Positions 49,039-58,878 of a DNA stretch of 64,000 nucleotides are shown here, one piece after another; the stretch's first letter is position 1, and every line of letters begins with the position of its first letter. Both the position numbers and the translations under genes were made by a program. Origin of the DNA: Loktanella atrilutea (GTDB lineage Bacteria > Pseudomonadota > Alphaproteobacteria > Rhodobacterales > Rhodobacteraceae); assembly GCF_900128995.1 (NCBI RefSeq), contig NZ_FQUE01000002.1, positions 62,001 through 126,000 of the forward strand, given 5' to 3'. A model generated the notes under the pieces. The model saw only the letters and a list, made by a program, of their open reading frames with translations. It had not been told where the DNA came from and did not search any database.

Positions 49039-50112
49039 CTATCCCCTCGCCTCGAAGTCGATGCGCGGATCGATGAACATGTAGGTCAGGTCGGTCAGGA
49101 TGCCGACCACCAGCCCCATCAGGGAAAACGCGAAGAGCGTGCCGAAGACCACCGGATAATCCCGCGCCACCGCCGCCTCGTAACCCAGCCGCCCCAGACC
49201 GTCGAGGCTGAACAGCGTCTCGATGATCAGCGAGCCGCCGAAGAAGACCGAGATGAAGAGCGCCGGAAAGCCCGAGATCACGATCAGCATCGCGTTGCGA
49301 AAGACGTGGCGGTAGAGGATCGTGGATTCCCCCAGCCCCTTGGCCTTGGCTGTCAGCACGTATTGCTTCTTGATCTCGTCGAGGAAGCTGTTCTTGGTCA
49401 GCAGCGTCAGCGTCGCAAAGCTGGCGATGGTCATCGACAGCACCGGCAGGGCGATGTGCCAGAAATAGTCGCCGATCTTGCCCAGCAGGCTGAGGTCGTC
49501 GAAGTTGGTCGAGGTCAGGCCCCGCAGCGGAAAGATGCGCCAGTAGCTGCCACCGGCAAACAGCACGATCAGCAGGATCGCGAACAGGAATCCCGGGATG
49601 GCATAGCCCACGATGATCGCGCCAGAGGTCCAGGTGTCGAACTTCGACCCGTCGCGCACCGCCTTGCGGATGCCCAGCGGGATCGAGATGGCGTAGGCGA
49701 TCAGCGTGGTCCAGAGGCCGAGGGTGATGCTGACCGGCATCTTCTCCATCACCAGATCGAAGACGCTGATCGACCGGAAATAGCTTTGCCCGAAATCGAA
49801 GCGGACGTAGTTCCACATCATGTTGAGGAACCGCTCCAAGGGGGGCTTGTCGAAGCCGAATTCCTTCTCCAGCTCCGCGATGAAGCCCGGCGGCAGCCCG
49901 CGCGATCCGATGTAGTCGCTATTGGCGCCCGCCACCAGTTCGCCGCCGCCGCCCGAGATCCCCTCGAACACGTCGCCGCCGCCTTCCATCTGGGCGATGA
50001 TCTGCTCGATCGGGCCGCCGGGGACGAATTGCGTCAGGGTGAAGTTGACCACCATGATGCCGACCAGTGTCGGGATCACCAGCAGCAGGCGGCGTAGGAT
50101 ATAGGCGCCCAT
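49039..50112 (-). CDS. yejB: YejB, permease of peptide/microcin C transporter
   Basis: A 357-residue permease. [20 protein letters not shown] is the classical start; the periplasmic loop contains [19 protein letters not shown], and the EAA loop [21 protein letters not shown] lies near residues 246-266. Six or so membrane helices. Starts four bases after yejA ends. Part of yejABEF. Confidence 0.94.
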   Translation of the reverse strand: MGAYILRRLLLVIPTLVGIMVVNFTLTQFVPGGPIEQIIAQMEGGGDVFEGISGGGGELVAGANSDYIGSRGLPPGFIAELEKEFGFDKPPLERFLNMMWNYVRFDFGQSYFRSISVFDLVMEKMPVSITLGLWTTLIAYAISIPLGIRKAVRDGSKFDTWTSGAIIVGYAIPGFLFAILLIVLFAGGSYWRIFPLRGLTSTNFDDLSLLGKIGDYFWHIALPVLSMTIASFATLTLLTKNSFLDEIKKQYVLTAKAKGLGESTILYRHVFRNAMLIVISGFPALFISVFFGGSLIIETLFSLDGLGRLGYEAAVARDYPVVFGTLFAFSLMGLVVGILTDLTYMFIDPRIDFEARG

Positions 50113-50116
50113 CAGG

Positions 50117-52009
50117 TCAGCGCAGCGCGCCGGACGCCTTCAGCGCCGCGGCCTTGTCGGCGTTGAACCACCAGAAATCCGTCTCTCCCAGCGCGTAGGG
50201 CGGCAGCGGGTCGGGGTGTTCGAACTGGTCGTAGTAGGCGACGGTGAAGGTCGGCTTGAACCACTCCGGTACCCAGAAGCCATAGGACCGCAGCACCCGG
50301 TCCAGCGCCCGCGTGGCGACGTGCATCTCCTCTGCGGTGTCGGCGGCGACGACCGTGTCGATCAGGCTGTCGACCGCCGGATCGGCCAGCCCCATCAGGT
50401 TGCGCGAACTGTCCTCTGCCGTTTCGGACCCGAACCACTGCTTCAGCTCGGTCCCCGGCTCCAGCGACATGCTGAAGCTGTGGGTGACGATGTCCCAATC
50501 GCCGGACCTAGTCCGTTCCTGTTCCTGAGCCGGATCGACGCGGTCCAGACGGGCGTTGACGCCCAGCCGCTTGAGGTTCTCGACATAAGGATTGATGACC
50601 CGGTCGAAGGCGGCACTGCTTTCGAGGAAGGCCACGTCCAGTGTCTGCCCGTCCTTGCGGCGCAAGCCGTCCTGCCCCGGCACCCAGCCCGCCGCGTCCA
50701 GCAGCTTGCCGGCGGCGCGCAGGTTGCCCCGGTCCAACTGGCTGTTGGAGGATGTTGGCGGGGTCACGACCGCGTCCGTCAGGATCGACGCATCCAGCAG
50801 GCCCTGATCGACGAGGGGCTGCAGGATCGCCACCTCCTCCGGCGTGGGGGTGCCCTTGGCCTCCATCTCGGTATTCGCCCAGAAGGACTGGACCCGGTCG
50901 TAGATGCCGTAGAACAGCGTCTCGTTCGACCACTCGAAGTTGAACATCAGGCGGATCGCCTCGCGCACCTGTGGGTCCTGGAACTTCGGGTCCTTCAGGT
51001 TGAAGATGAAGGCCTGCGCCCGCGGCAGCGATCCGTCCGGCAGCTCCGTCTTGATGACGCTGCCGTTCTGCACACCCGGAAAGTCGTAGCCCGTGGCCCA
51101 TGTCAGCGAGGAATTCTCGTTGCGGAAGGTGTATTCGCCGGCCTTGAACGCCTCGAACGCCGTGTCGCCGTCGGCGAAGTATTCGATGCGGATGGAATCG
51201 AAGTTGTTGCGGCCCACGTTGATCGGCAGGTCGGCGCCCCAGAAGTTCGGGTTGCGGACATAGGTCAGCGTGCGGCCGTAATCGAACGGCCCCAGCATGT
51301 AGGCGCCGGTGCCCATCGGCGGCGTCTGCCAGGTCTCGTCCAGACGGCGGCCGGATTCCTCCCACTCTGCCTTTGAAAACGGCGGGAATGTCGCCGCAAG
51401 GCCGATGCGGTCGCGCTTGGGGGCATCCGCGCCGAAAGTGAACTTGATGCGGTGCGGGTCCAGCACCTCGACCCCGGTGATCTGGCCCTTGAAGGCGGCC
51501 AGAAACTCCGGCAGGCCCTGTTCCATGAAGGTGTCGTAGCTGAACTTGATGTCCTCCGCCGTCATCGGGCTGCCGTCGCTGAAGGTCACGTCGTCGCGCA
51601 GGTTGAAGATGACGTAGGACAGGTCCTCCGGATACTCCATCGTCGTGCAAAGGTAGCAGTAAAGCGCGGTCGGATCGTCGGCGGTGGTGGTCACGATCGC
51701 CTCGAACGGGGTCTGCGACATCACGGCCGCGTTGCCGCCGCGGGTATAGGGATTGAAGCCGTCGAAGGTGCCCGGAAACCACTCCGCGATCTCGCCCCCC
51801 TTGGGCGCATCCGGATTGACGTAGTCCAGATGCGCAAAGTCCGCGGGATACTTCAGATCGCCGAAGTAGGAATAGCCGTGAGTCTTGATCAGGTCCTGCG
51901 CGCCGGCCTGCAGCGGCACCAGCCCGAGCGCCACCAGCAACGCGGAACCCGTCAGGCGTGACAGGCGGGTCGGGAACGGGGCGCGGGGGCGGCGATCGGA
52001 CAGGGTCAT
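50117..52009 (-). CDS. yejA: YejA, periplasmic peptide-binding protein
   Basis: A 630-residue extracellular solute-binding protein, family 5. Signal peptide: [17 protein letters not shown] near residues 22-38. It has the YejA-type pattern ([29 protein letters not shown] across residues 43-71, read in pieces) and [11 protein letters not shown] near 86-96, and ends near [12 protein letters not shown]. It is the first gene of yejABEF and supplies the substrate to the permease. E. coli YejA is 604 residues. Confidence 0.93.
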   Translation of the reverse strand: MTLSDRRPRAPFPTRLSRLTGSALLVALGLVPLQAGAQDLIKTHGYSYFGDLKYPADFAHLDYVNPDAPKGGEIAEWFPGTFDGFNPYTRGGNAAVMSQTPFEAIVTTTADDPTALYCYLCTTMEYPEDLSYVIFNLRDDVTFSDGSPMTAEDIKFSYDTFMEQGLPEFLAAFKGQITGVEVLDPHRIKFTFGADAPKRDRIGLAATFPPFSKAEWEESGRRLDETWQTPPMGTGAYMLGPFDYGRTLTYVRNPNFWGADLPINVGRNNFDSIRIEYFADGDTAFEAFKAGEYTFRNENSSLTWATGYDFPGVQNGSVIKTELPDGSLPRAQAFIFNLKDPKFQDPQVREAIRLMFNFEWSNETLFYGIYDRVQSFWANTEMEAKGTPTPEEVAILQPLVDQGLLDASILTDAVVTPPTSSNSQLDRGNLRAAGKLLDAAGWVPGQDGLRRKDGQTLDVAFLESSAAFDRVINPYVENLKRLGVNARLDRVDPAQEQERTRSGDWDIVTHSFSMSLEPGTELKQWFGSETAEDSSRNLMGLADPAVDSLIDTVVAADTAEEMHVATRALDRVLRSYGFWVPEWFKPTFTVAYYDQFEHPDPLPPYALGETDFWWFNADKAAALKASGALR

Positions 52010-52114
52010 CGGGGTCTCCGGGCTGGGGCTGGCTGCGCGTCAGGCTAGTGCGCCGGGGCGGGGCGGTTCAAGTTGTGAAAATGTAATCTCTGCGTGATAC
52101 TTGGCCCGCGCAAC

Positions 52115-52143
52115 GAAAAACCGCGCCCGATGCGGGGCGCGGT
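52115..52143 (-). terminator. Rho-independent terminator of the cytochrome gene
   Basis: Perfect 9-bp stem ACCGCGCCC (52120-52128) / GGGCGCGGT (52135-52143), loop GATGCG, preceded on the plus strand by AAAAA, so it reads as hairpin plus TTTTT on the minus strand, behind the cytochrome stop. Confidence 0.78.
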
Positions 52144-52169
52144 CCAGATCCTGCGCAAAACGGGGCGGC

Positions 52170-52697
52170 TCAGCCCGATGTCGTGGCGAGGTAGGCGATC
52201 AGATTGGCGCGGTCTTCCGGCTTGGCCAGACCCTTGAACGACATCTTGGTGCCGGGGGCATAATCCTGCGGACCGGCCAGGAAGTTGTACAGATGCTCCT
52301 CGCTCCAGACGTCGACGACCTTTTCCAGCGCGCCGGAATAGGCGTAGTCGCTGACCGCGTCGACCGGGCGGCCGACGACACCATTCAGGTGCGGGCCGAC
52401 GCCGTTGGCGCCGTCGAGCGCGTGGCAGGACTTGCAGTTGCGGAACACGGCTTCGCCGGCAGAGGCGTCGGCGGTCTCGAACGCCACGTCAAAGGGCACG
52501 GCCTCTTCCTCGGGGGCCGCTTCGCCGCCGCCGGTTTCCGGCACTTCGATCACATAGGCGGCGTGCTCGCCCTCGCCTTCGGCATGACCTTCACCACCGA
52601 CATAGATCGCCTCGGCCGCCCAGCCCCCCAGCAGGAACACCAGGAAGGTGCCGCAGACGCCGCCGACTACTTTGGTTAATGTCATTGTGTCGAACAT
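52170..52697 (-). CDS. cycM: Membrane-anchored cytochrome c (CycM type)
   Basis: A 175-residue class I cytochrome c. Start chosen at ATG 52697, matching the MFDTMTLTK start of Paracoccus CycM. One anchor helix (GVCGTFLVFLLGGWAAEAI) is followed by an acidic, Glu/Gly-rich linker and the heme domain: heme site NCKSCHALDG near residues 88-97 and axial Met in PGTKMSFKGL near 149-158. CycM carries electrons from bc1 to cytochrome oxidase at the membrane. Ends in its own terminator. Confidence 0.9.
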   Translation of the reverse strand: MFDTMTLTKVVGGVCGTFLVFLLGGWAAEAIYVGGEGHAEGEGEHAAYVIEVPETGGGEAAPEEEAVPFDVAFETADASAGEAVFRNCKSCHALDGANGVGPHLNGVVGRPVDAVSDYAYSGALEKVVDVWSEEHLYNFLAGPQDYAPGTKMSFKGLAKPEDRANLIAYLATTSG

Positions 52698-52828
52698 GTC
52701 GCGTTCCACCCCGCTTTGATAAGTTGCGCCCTAGTAGCCGTTTCCCCCCCGGCTGCGCAAGCTATAGTGGCGCGACGAAACGACCTGTTTGTCGCAAATG
52801 CTGCCATTGTGTCTGGGGGGACATCACC

Positions 52829-53674
52829 ATGCCCGCGAAAATCGCCTTTCAGGGCGAACTGGGGGCCTACGGCCACCAGGCCTGTGTCGAGGCGCGACCC
52901 GACCACGATCCCCTGCCCCGCCCGACCTTCGAGGACACCATCGAGGCGGTGCGCAAGGGCGACGCCGAACTGGGCATGATCGCGATCGAGAATTCGACCT
53001 ACGGCCGCGTGGCGGACGTCCATTCGCTGATCCCCGAAAGCGGCCTGCACATCGTCGACGAGGCCTTCGTGCGGGTCCACGTCAACCTGCTGGGCGTGCC
53101 CGGCAGCAAGCTGCGCGACGTCACGGACGCGCACGGCCACGTCGTGATCCTGCCCCAGTGCGCGGGCTTTCTGCGTGAACACGGCATTTCCGGCGTCATC
53201 AGCACCGACAACGCCCGCGCCGCGCGCGAGGTGGCGGCGGCGGGCGACCCGACACAGGCGGCGCTGGCGTCTGAACTGGCCGCCGACATCTACGGCCTGC
53301 ACGTGCTGGCCCGGCATATCGAGGATCACGCCCGCAACACCACGCGCTTCGTCATCATGTCGAGGGAGGCCGATCTGCGCCGCCGCGGCCGCGGGCCGAT
53401 GGTCACCGCCTTCGTGTTCCGCGTGCGCAACATTCCCGCCGCACTCTACAAGGCGATGGGCGGCTTCGCCACGAACGGCGTGAACATGACGAAGCTGGAA
53501 AGCTACATGGTCGGCGGCAACTTCACCGCAACCCAGTTCTACGCCGAGGTCGAGGGGCACCCGGACGACCGCAACGTGCAGCTGGCGCTGGACGAGCTGG
53601 ATTACTTCACCGACCACCTGAAGCTGATGGGCGTCTTCCCCGCCGCCCCCCGCCGTCACGAACGCAGCGCCTAG
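52829..53674 (+). CDS. pheA: Prephenate dehydratase
   Basis: A 281-residue single-function enzyme of phenylalanine synthesis. Start at ATG 52829. Substrate-binding AFQGELGAYGHQA near residues 6-18, IENSTYGRVADVHSLI near 53-68, and catalytic NTTRFVIMS near 172-180; then an ACT regulatory domain (VTAFVFRVRNIPAALYKAMGG..., ESYMVGGNFTATQFY) where phenylalanine would bind. No chorismate mutase domain. Convergent with the SRPBCC gene, sharing CTAG. Confidence 0.94.
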   Translation: MPAKIAFQGELGAYGHQACVEARPDHDPLPRPTFEDTIEAVRKGDAELGMIAIENSTYGRVADVHSLIPESGLHIVDEAFVRVHVNLLGVPGSKLRDVTDAHGHVVILPQCAGFLREHGISGVISTDNARAAREVAAAGDPTQAALASELAADIYGLHVLARHIEDHARNTTRFVIMSREADLRRRGRGPMVTAFVFRVRNIPAALYKAMGGFATNGVNMTKLESYMVGGNFTATQFYAEVEGHPDDRNVQLALDELDYFTDHLKLMGVFPAAPRRHERSA

Positions 53675-54138
53675 GTCCGGCGGACCTGACCCTTCGTGAT
53701 GTCCTTTGCAAGGTCCGCGACGCGGGCCTTGAACCGGCTCGTCAGGTTGGACTTGGCCAGCTTCAGCGACTGCAGCAGCAACCGCGCCGACAGGGTGCGG
53801 GCCGACAGTTCGATGCTGACGCTCAGCCGCGTGCGCTGCGGCGACAGCGCCACGAGGTCGATCAGCGTCACACCGTCCAGCCCGCTCGCCGCCATGTCGA
53901 TGGCGATGGTCGTGGGCGGATCGAGCCGCGCCACAGTCGCCAGCAACCGCCGTTCCCGTCCGCGGTAGCTGAAGGCCACGTCCCAGGACGACCCCGCCTG
54001 CACCGGCTGTCCCGCATCGATGCGGCGCACGTCGGCCCCGCGGCGCATGATCTGCCGCTCGAACCCGGCAAAGTCAGTGACCCGCGCAAAAACGTGGTCG
54101 ATCGGGGCTTCGATGTCCTCGCGGGCGCTGAATTTCAT
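53671..54138 (-). CDS. SRPBCC-family protein
   Basis: A 155-residue START/SRPBCC-like protein. Start MKFSAREDIEAPIDHVFARV, a beta-rich middle (RRLLATVARLDPPTTIAIDM) and a C-terminal amphipathic helix (RLLLQSLKLAKSNLTSRFKARV) fit this hydrophobic-pocket fold. Ligand unknown. Convergent with pheA. Confidence 0.78.
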   Translation of the reverse strand: MKFSAREDIEAPIDHVFARVTDFAGFERQIMRRGADVRRIDAGQPVQAGSSWDVAFSYRGRERRLLATVARLDPPTTIAIDMAASGLDGVTLIDLVALSPQRTRLSVSIELSARTLSARLLLQSLKLAKSNLTSRFKARVADLAKDITKGQVRRT

Positions 54139-54189
54139 CTGTCCTGCCTCATGGGGTCCGGGGGGACCGGCTGTGGTGCACGTCTTGCC

Positions 54190-55140
54190 TTAACCGAGCC
54201 TGTCCGCAAGCCAGTTTTCCAGCAGAAAATGGGCGATGGCGCCGGGGCGTGCGGGGTTGATCGCGGGGTGTTGCCCGGCGAATACATCCGCCATTTCCTC
54301 GCGCGTGACCCAGCGGGCGTCCTCGATCTCGACAGGATCGATGGTGATCTCGCGCGTGGTGGCCTCGCCCGCCATGCCGCACATCAGCGATGCCGGAAAC
54401 GGCCAGGGCTGGCTGGACAGATAGCGGACCGGCCCGACCCGCACGCCCGCCTCCTCGAAGACCTCGCGGCGGACCGCGGCTTCCAGCGATTCGCCAGGTT
54501 CGACGAAGCCCGCCAGCAGGGAATACATCCGCTCCGGCCAGCCGGGCGACCGCCCGACGAGGACGCTGTTGCCGTGGGTGATCAGCATGATGACGACCGG
54601 ATCGGTGCGTGGAAAGTGGTGCCGCCCGCAGGCCGGGCAATCGCGCTGCCAACCGCCCTGCGCCGCGTCGGTCGCGGCACCGCAGTTGGCGCAGAACCGG
54701 TGCCCGGCGTGCCACATGAACAGCGCCCGCGCGGTCGCCGCCAGTTCCGCGTCAAGCGGCGACAGCCGCGTCATCGCGTTGCGCAACTCGGTGAAGGCAG
54801 GCCCGTCCGGCAAAGCCGGATGCACCTGCAGGCTTGCATCGCGGAACCCGTCGAGGGCGGCGTCCGCCCCCTCCTCCGGCGTCCAGTCCGACAGGTCGGC
54901 GGCAAAGACCCCGGCGCCGTCGATCCGCCCGAGGAACAGGTGATCGGCGCCCGCATCCGCCACCACCGGGTGATTGTGCGGCACCGTCACGAGGGTGTCG
55001 CCGTCCAGCAGCGGCTTGCCCCGCCACATCGCGATCGTGCGCGACCCGGCCTCCATACGGCGCTCTGCGGAAGTGGCACGCCAGTGCGCCGCCCGGTCGA
55101 GGCCGCCGCCCGCGAATGTCACCGTCTCTGCGATCTTCAT
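54190..55140 (-). CDS. nudC: NAD+ diphosphatase / NAD-cap removal hydrolase
   Basis: A 316-residue Nudix enzyme. The zinc ribbon is HRFCANCGAAT near residues 141-151 plus CPACGRHHFPR near 163-173. Nudix box: GFVEPGESLEAAVRREVFEE near 207-226. The NudC motif SQPWPFPASLM lies near 239-249. It splits NADH/NAD+ and removes NAD caps from RNA. Start at ATG 55140; the longer frame has no ribosome site. Confidence 0.94.
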   Translation of the reverse strand: MKIAETVTFAGGGLDRAAHWRATSAERRMEAGSRTIAMWRGKPLLDGDTLVTVPHNHPVVADAGADHLFLGRIDGAGVFAADLSDWTPEEGADAALDGFRDASLQVHPALPDGPAFTELRNAMTRLSPLDAELAATARALFMWHAGHRFCANCGAATDAAQGGWQRDCPACGRHHFPRTDPVVIMLITHGNSVLVGRSPGWPERMYSLLAGFVEPGESLEAAVRREVFEEAGVRVGPVRYLSSQPWPFPASLMCGMAGEATTREITIDPVEIEDARWVTREEMADVFAGQHPAINPARPGAIAHFLLENWLADRLG

Positions 55141-55259
55141 GGCGACGGCTTCGCACGCGGCGTGGAAAAGCGCAATCACCGTGACGTCACTGCCGCAACT
55201 GCCGGACCTTGCACAACTTTAGGTTGCAAATCATTCGGGAATGACCTTTCCTGAATGTC

Positions 55260-57116
55260 GTGAAGGATGCGTTGATACCCCTGCGACCCACCGGTCGGCT
55301 TCGTCTGGTCCAGACAACGGACCTGCACATGCGCCTGACATCCTTCGATTACCTTTCCGACCGGACAGAGGCGCATCAGGGCCTTCTCGCCCTCGCCCCG
55401 CTGATCTCCGCAGCGCGGTCCGGGGGCGGCGCCTCGCTGCTCTGCGACACCGGCGATTTCCTGCAGGGCACGCCGCTGGCAGACGAGATCGCGAAACGCC
55501 GGACGCTGCCGCACCCGATGATAGAGGCCTTCAACGCGCTGAATTACGACGCGGTGACGCTGGGCAACCACGACTTCGACTACGGCCTGCCCTACCTCCG
55601 CGCGGTACTGGGCGATCTGCGCGCGCACGTCGTCTCTGCAAATCTGCAGGCCGACGCGCCATCGCCCTTCGCGCGGCCCTTCACGCTGGTCACGCGCCAC
55701 ATCGCCTGTTCCGACGGCCTGATACGCCCCCTGCGTATCGGGATCATCGGCTTCGGCCCGCCGCAGATCGCCGAATGGGGCGCCGGGTGGCTGCACGGCA
55801 TGGTCACCACCGGCGACATCGTGACCGCCGCGCGTCACTGGCTGCCGCGGATCCGGGCGGCGGGGGCCGACCTGATCGTGGCCCTGTGCCACGGCGGGCC
55901 CGCGACCGGGGCGGACCGCATGGAAAACGCCGCCCTGCAACTGGCGGCCCTGCCAGAGGTCGATGCCGTCCTCATGGGCCACATGCACGAGGTCTTTCCC
56001 GGCAGCGGGTTTGCCGCCATGACCGATGTCGACAGCCGCCGCGGCACGCTGGCGGGCAAGCCCGCCATGATGGCCGGCGCCCATGGCAAGGACGTGGGCA
56101 TCCTCGACCTGACGCTTTCGGTCCCCGCCGCGCGGGCGGATGACGGCGCAGACCGGAACTGGCAGATCAGCGACTACCATTGCAGGGTCGTCAGGCCGAT
56201 GCAGGCGCCGGCGCGGCCGAGCGTGCTCTCAAGCCTTCTGGCGAACCGGCTGGCCGCGCCCCACAGGGCGACGCGTGACCGGCTGGGTCAGCCGATCGGG
56301 CATACGCCGGTTGCCCTGAACAGCCATTTTGCCGCGATCGGGGGCGACAGTACCGGCCCGCTGCTGGCGCGGGTGCAGATCGACGCCATCGGCGCCGCCC
56401 TTGCCGGCACCCCTTACGCGAGCCTGCCGGTGCTGGCAGCCACCGCATCCTTTCGGGCGGGCGGCCACGGTGGGCCGGACAACTACATCGCGATCCCGCC
56501 GGGTCCGCTGCACCGGCGCGACTGCACCGCCATCGTGCCATTCGACAACCCGGTCTGCGCGGTGCTGCGCCGCGGTCGGCAGATCCGCGACTGGCTCGAA
56601 CGCTGCAGCGCCGCCTTTGCCACGCTGCCCCCCGGCAAGACCGATCGGGCGCTGCTGAACCCGCACCTTGCGTCCTACCAGTGCGACACGCTGCACGGCC
56701 TGCACTACCGGATCGACGTCACAGTGCCACCGGCAACGGCAGGGACGACGCAGCCGCGCCGGGTCACGGACGTGACCCTGCAGGGGCAACCGCTCGACGA
56801 CGACGCCATCTGCGTCGTGGCCACCGGCAGCTATCGCGCCCACGGCGGCGGCGGCATCCTTTCCATCCCGCCAGAGGACCTGATCCACACCACCCGCGAC
56901 GGGCTGCGCACCCTGCTGATCCGGGCCCTGCAGGACGGGTCGCATGCTGTGGACACCGCGCCGCCCCCGTGGTCCTTCACACCGCGGCCGGACACCATCG
57001 CCCATTTCCCGTCCAGCCCCGCGGCCCGTGACGGCCTCGCCAACCTCTCTCATGTCAGCTTCGCGGGGCTGTTGGACGACGGATTCGCCCGCTACCGCAT
57101 CGCCTTTTCACCGTGA
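55260..57116 (+). CDS. CpdB-like 2',3'-cyclic-nucleotide phosphodiesterase/5'-nucleotidase
   Basis: A 618-residue two-domain phosphoesterase. GTG start at 55260; an in-frame stop at 55242 limits any extension. N-terminal metallophosphatase: QTTDLHMRL near residue 19, LCDTGDFLQGTP near 62-73, TLGNHDFDYG near 101-110, MGHMHEVFPG near 239-248. C-terminal 5'-nucleotidase domain from about residue 350 ends with LSIPPEDLIHTTRDG and similar. Known relatives are periplasmic, but no signal peptide is visible here. Confidence 0.86.
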   Translation: MKDALIPLRPTGRLRLVQTTDLHMRLTSFDYLSDRTEAHQGLLALAPLISAARSGGGASLLCDTGDFLQGTPLADEIAKRRTLPHPMIEAFNALNYDAVTLGNHDFDYGLPYLRAVLGDLRAHVVSANLQADAPSPFARPFTLVTRHIACSDGLIRPLRIGIIGFGPPQIAEWGAGWLHGMVTTGDIVTAARHWLPRIRAAGADLIVALCHGGPATGADRMENAALQLAALPEVDAVLMGHMHEVFPGSGFAAMTDVDSRRGTLAGKPAMMAGAHGKDVGILDLTLSVPAARADDGADRNWQISDYHCRVVRPMQAPARPSVLSSLLANRLAAPHRATRDRLGQPIGHTPVALNSHFAAIGGDSTGPLLARVQIDAIGAALAGTPYASLPVLAATASFRAGGHGGPDNYIAIPPGPLHRRDCTAIVPFDNPVCAVLRRGRQIRDWLERCSAAFATLPPGKTDRALLNPHLASYQCDTLHGLHYRIDVTVPPATAGTTQPRRVTDVTLQGQPLDDDAICVVATGSYRAHGGGGILSIPPEDLIHTTRDGLRTLLIRALQDGSHAVDTAPPPWSFTPRPDTIAHFPSSPAARDGLANLSHVSFAGLLDDGFARYRIAFSP

Positions 57117-57158
57117 CCCGGGTTGCGGGCCCAGCCTCGCATCGCTATATGAAGGGTC

Positions 57159-57251
57159 GAGAGGTTGGCGCGGGCGAGCGCCTCGCCAACCTGGTCAGGT
57201 CCGGAAGGAAGCAGCCATAACGAGCCCCGCTTGGGTCGTTGTCAGCCTCTC
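57159..57251 (+). ncRNA. ffs: Bacterial small SRP RNA (4.5S)
   Basis: Contains the highly conserved GGTCAGGTCCGGAAGGAAGC segment at 57193-57212 followed by AGCC. The end helix closes by GAGAGG (57159-57164) with CCTCTC (57246-57251). The loop and inner helix pair normally. It binds Ffh for cotranslational membrane targeting. Ends are set by base pairing and could extend a few bases. Confidence 0.93.
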
Positions 57252-57308
57252 ACCCCATTCCCCGCATCAGGGTCGCGTCCGCTTGCACAGCATTTGCCAG
57301 ATCAGGAC

Positions 57309-58325
57309 ATGACCGACGCGCTCGCCGCCCTCGGCTGGTCCGCATTCGAAGCGGATCAGCTCGGTGACGCGGACCTCGGTCTGACCCCCGCCCGCATCAG
57401 CAGCGTGAACCGGCGCAACGTGAATGCCCTTGGCACCGATGCCCCCCTGCGGCTGGTGGCCGATCCCGGCATCAGCACCGCCAGCTTCGCCGTGGGCGAC
57501 TGGGTGCTGTGCGACCGCGCGGCCGCTCACCTCGTCCGCCGTCTCGACCGGCGCAGCCTGTTGCAGCGCGGGGCGGAACACAGGACCGGCCAGCGGCAAC
57601 TGATCGCCGCGAACCTCGATACGCTCTTCATCGTCACCTCCTGCAATGCCGACTTCAACGTGGCGCGGCTGGAACGCTACCTTGCCCTCGCCCACGATGC
57701 CGACATCGCGCCCGCCATCCTCCTGACGAAAGCCGATCAGACCGAAGAGGCGGACGGCTACATCGTGCAGGCGCGGGCCCTTGGCGACCTGCCGGTGCTG
57801 GCGATCAACGCCAAGGGCGCCGACGTGACGGATACCCTGGCCTCCTGGTGCGGACCGGGGCAGACCGTGGCGCTGGTCGGCTCCTCCGGCGTCGGCAAGA
57901 CCACCCTCGCCAACGCCCTGACCGGCCGCACCGACGCGACGCAGGACATCCGAGAGGACGACGCCCGCGGCCGCCACACAACGACGAAACGCAGCCTGCA
58001 CGCCCTGCCGACGGGGGGCTGGCTGATCGACACGCCGGGCATGCGCGGCCTTGCGGTCGCCGACGTGACCGCCGGCATCGACGCCACCTTCCCCGAGATC
58101 AGCGCCCTGACCGGCGCCTGCCGCTTTCGCGACTGCCTGCACGACGGCGAACCCGGCTGTGCGGTCCAGGCGGCGGTCGAGGCGGGTCTGATCGACGCCG
58201 ACCGCGTGCGGCGCTACCGCAAGCTGCGGGCCGAGGATGCACAGGCGACCGAAAGCGTGGCGGCCAGCCACGCCCGCAAGCGGCGGACCGGCAAGTCCGG
58301 CAAGCCCCCCGCCCGCCGCCGCTAG
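57309..58325 (+). CDS. rsgA: Ribosome small subunit GTPase RsgA
   Basis: A 338-residue circularly permuted GTPase that helps mature the 30S subunit. N-terminal OB-like part, then LLTKADQTEE near residues 139-148 (G4), VGSSGVGKTTLANAL near 191-205 (P-loop), DTPGMRGLAV near 241-250 (G3), and the C-terminal zinc part CRFRDCLHDGEPGCAV near 270-285. Start at ATG 57309, 58 bases behind the SRP RNA. Basic tail (KRRTGKSGKPPARRR). Shares CTAG stops with the phosphatase. Confidence 0.94.
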   Translation: MTDALAALGWSAFEADQLGDADLGLTPARISSVNRRNVNALGTDAPLRLVADPGISTASFAVGDWVLCDRAAAHLVRRLDRRSLLQRGAEHRTGQRQLIAANLDTLFIVTSCNADFNVARLERYLALAHDADIAPAILLTKADQTEEADGYIVQARALGDLPVLAINAKGADVTDTLASWCGPGQTVALVGSSGVGKTTLANALTGRTDATQDIREDDARGRHTTTKRSLHALPTGGWLIDTPGMRGLAVADVTAGIDATFPEISALTGACRFRDCLHDGEPGCAVQAAVEAGLIDADRVRRYRKLRAEDAQATESVAASHARKRRTGKSGKPPARRR

Positions 58326-58798
58326 CGCGTCGCCCAGATCAGCTGGGCCCGCGTTTCGACCGCGCAGGGCCTGACCACGCGCAGCCGCGCGAGCGCCGGA
58401 TCCGGCGCCTCGCCGTGCAGCAGCATCAGGCGCAGCACGATCATGCCGGACCGCCCGCAACCGCCCCTGCAGTGGAACAGCACGCGCTTGCCCGCCGCCA
58501 GCTGCGCGCAGACCCGCGCTTCGAGGCCGGCCCACCGCGCCGTCACCGCCGCCGTCGGCACGCCGAAATCCGGGATCGGCAACGCGGCCCAGTCGGGCGG
58601 CGCATGGACGAGATCGGCGCCAAGGTCGATGCCCAGCGTCGCCATCTCTGCCGGTTCGGTCAGGCTGACGACCAGAGCCGGCGACCAGCGCAGCAGCCTG
58701 CGGAAATCGCCGTGGTAATCGCCGGCGATCCCCGGCATCGGACACAAGCCGAGGATGCCGCGCCCGACCGGCAGTTCGGCGATCGCGAACTCAGCCAT
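58322..58798 (-). CDS. CX5R tyrosine/dual-specificity phosphatase-like protein
   Basis: A 158-residue protein with the phosphatase loop HCRGGCGRSGM near residues 109-119 (Cys then five residues then Arg). LVVSLTEPAEM near residue 43 and the acid-loop region DWAALPIPDFGVP near 69-81 fit the bacterial DSP fold. Substrate unknown. It lies behind ychF on the same strand, after tandem hairpins. Confidence 0.83.
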   Translation of the reverse strand: MAEFAIAELPVGRGILGLCPMPGIAGDYHGDFRRLLRWSPALVVSLTEPAEMATLGIDLGADLVHAPPDWAALPIPDFGVPTAAVTARWAGLEARVCAQLAAGKRVLFHCRGGCGRSGMIVLRLMLLHGEAPDPALARLRVVRPCAVETRAQLIWATR

Positions 58799-58815
58799 GC
58801 GCCGCCCGCGCGCCG

Positions 58816-58864
58816 CCGATTTTTCCAGAAAAATCGGAGTCTCCAGATTTTCTAGAAAATCTGG
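58816..58864 (-). terminator. Two tandem hairpins behind ychF
   Basis: Hairpin 1: CCGATTTTT (58816-58824), loop CCAG, AAAAATCGG (58829-58837). Hairpin 2: CCAGATTTT (58843-58851), loop CTAG, AAAATCTGG (58856-58864). They lie between the ychF stop and the next minus-strand gene. Hairpin 1 is the exact inverse of the hairpin at 62087-62108. Confidence 0.7.
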
Positions 58865-58878
58865 CAGGCGCTGTCATG

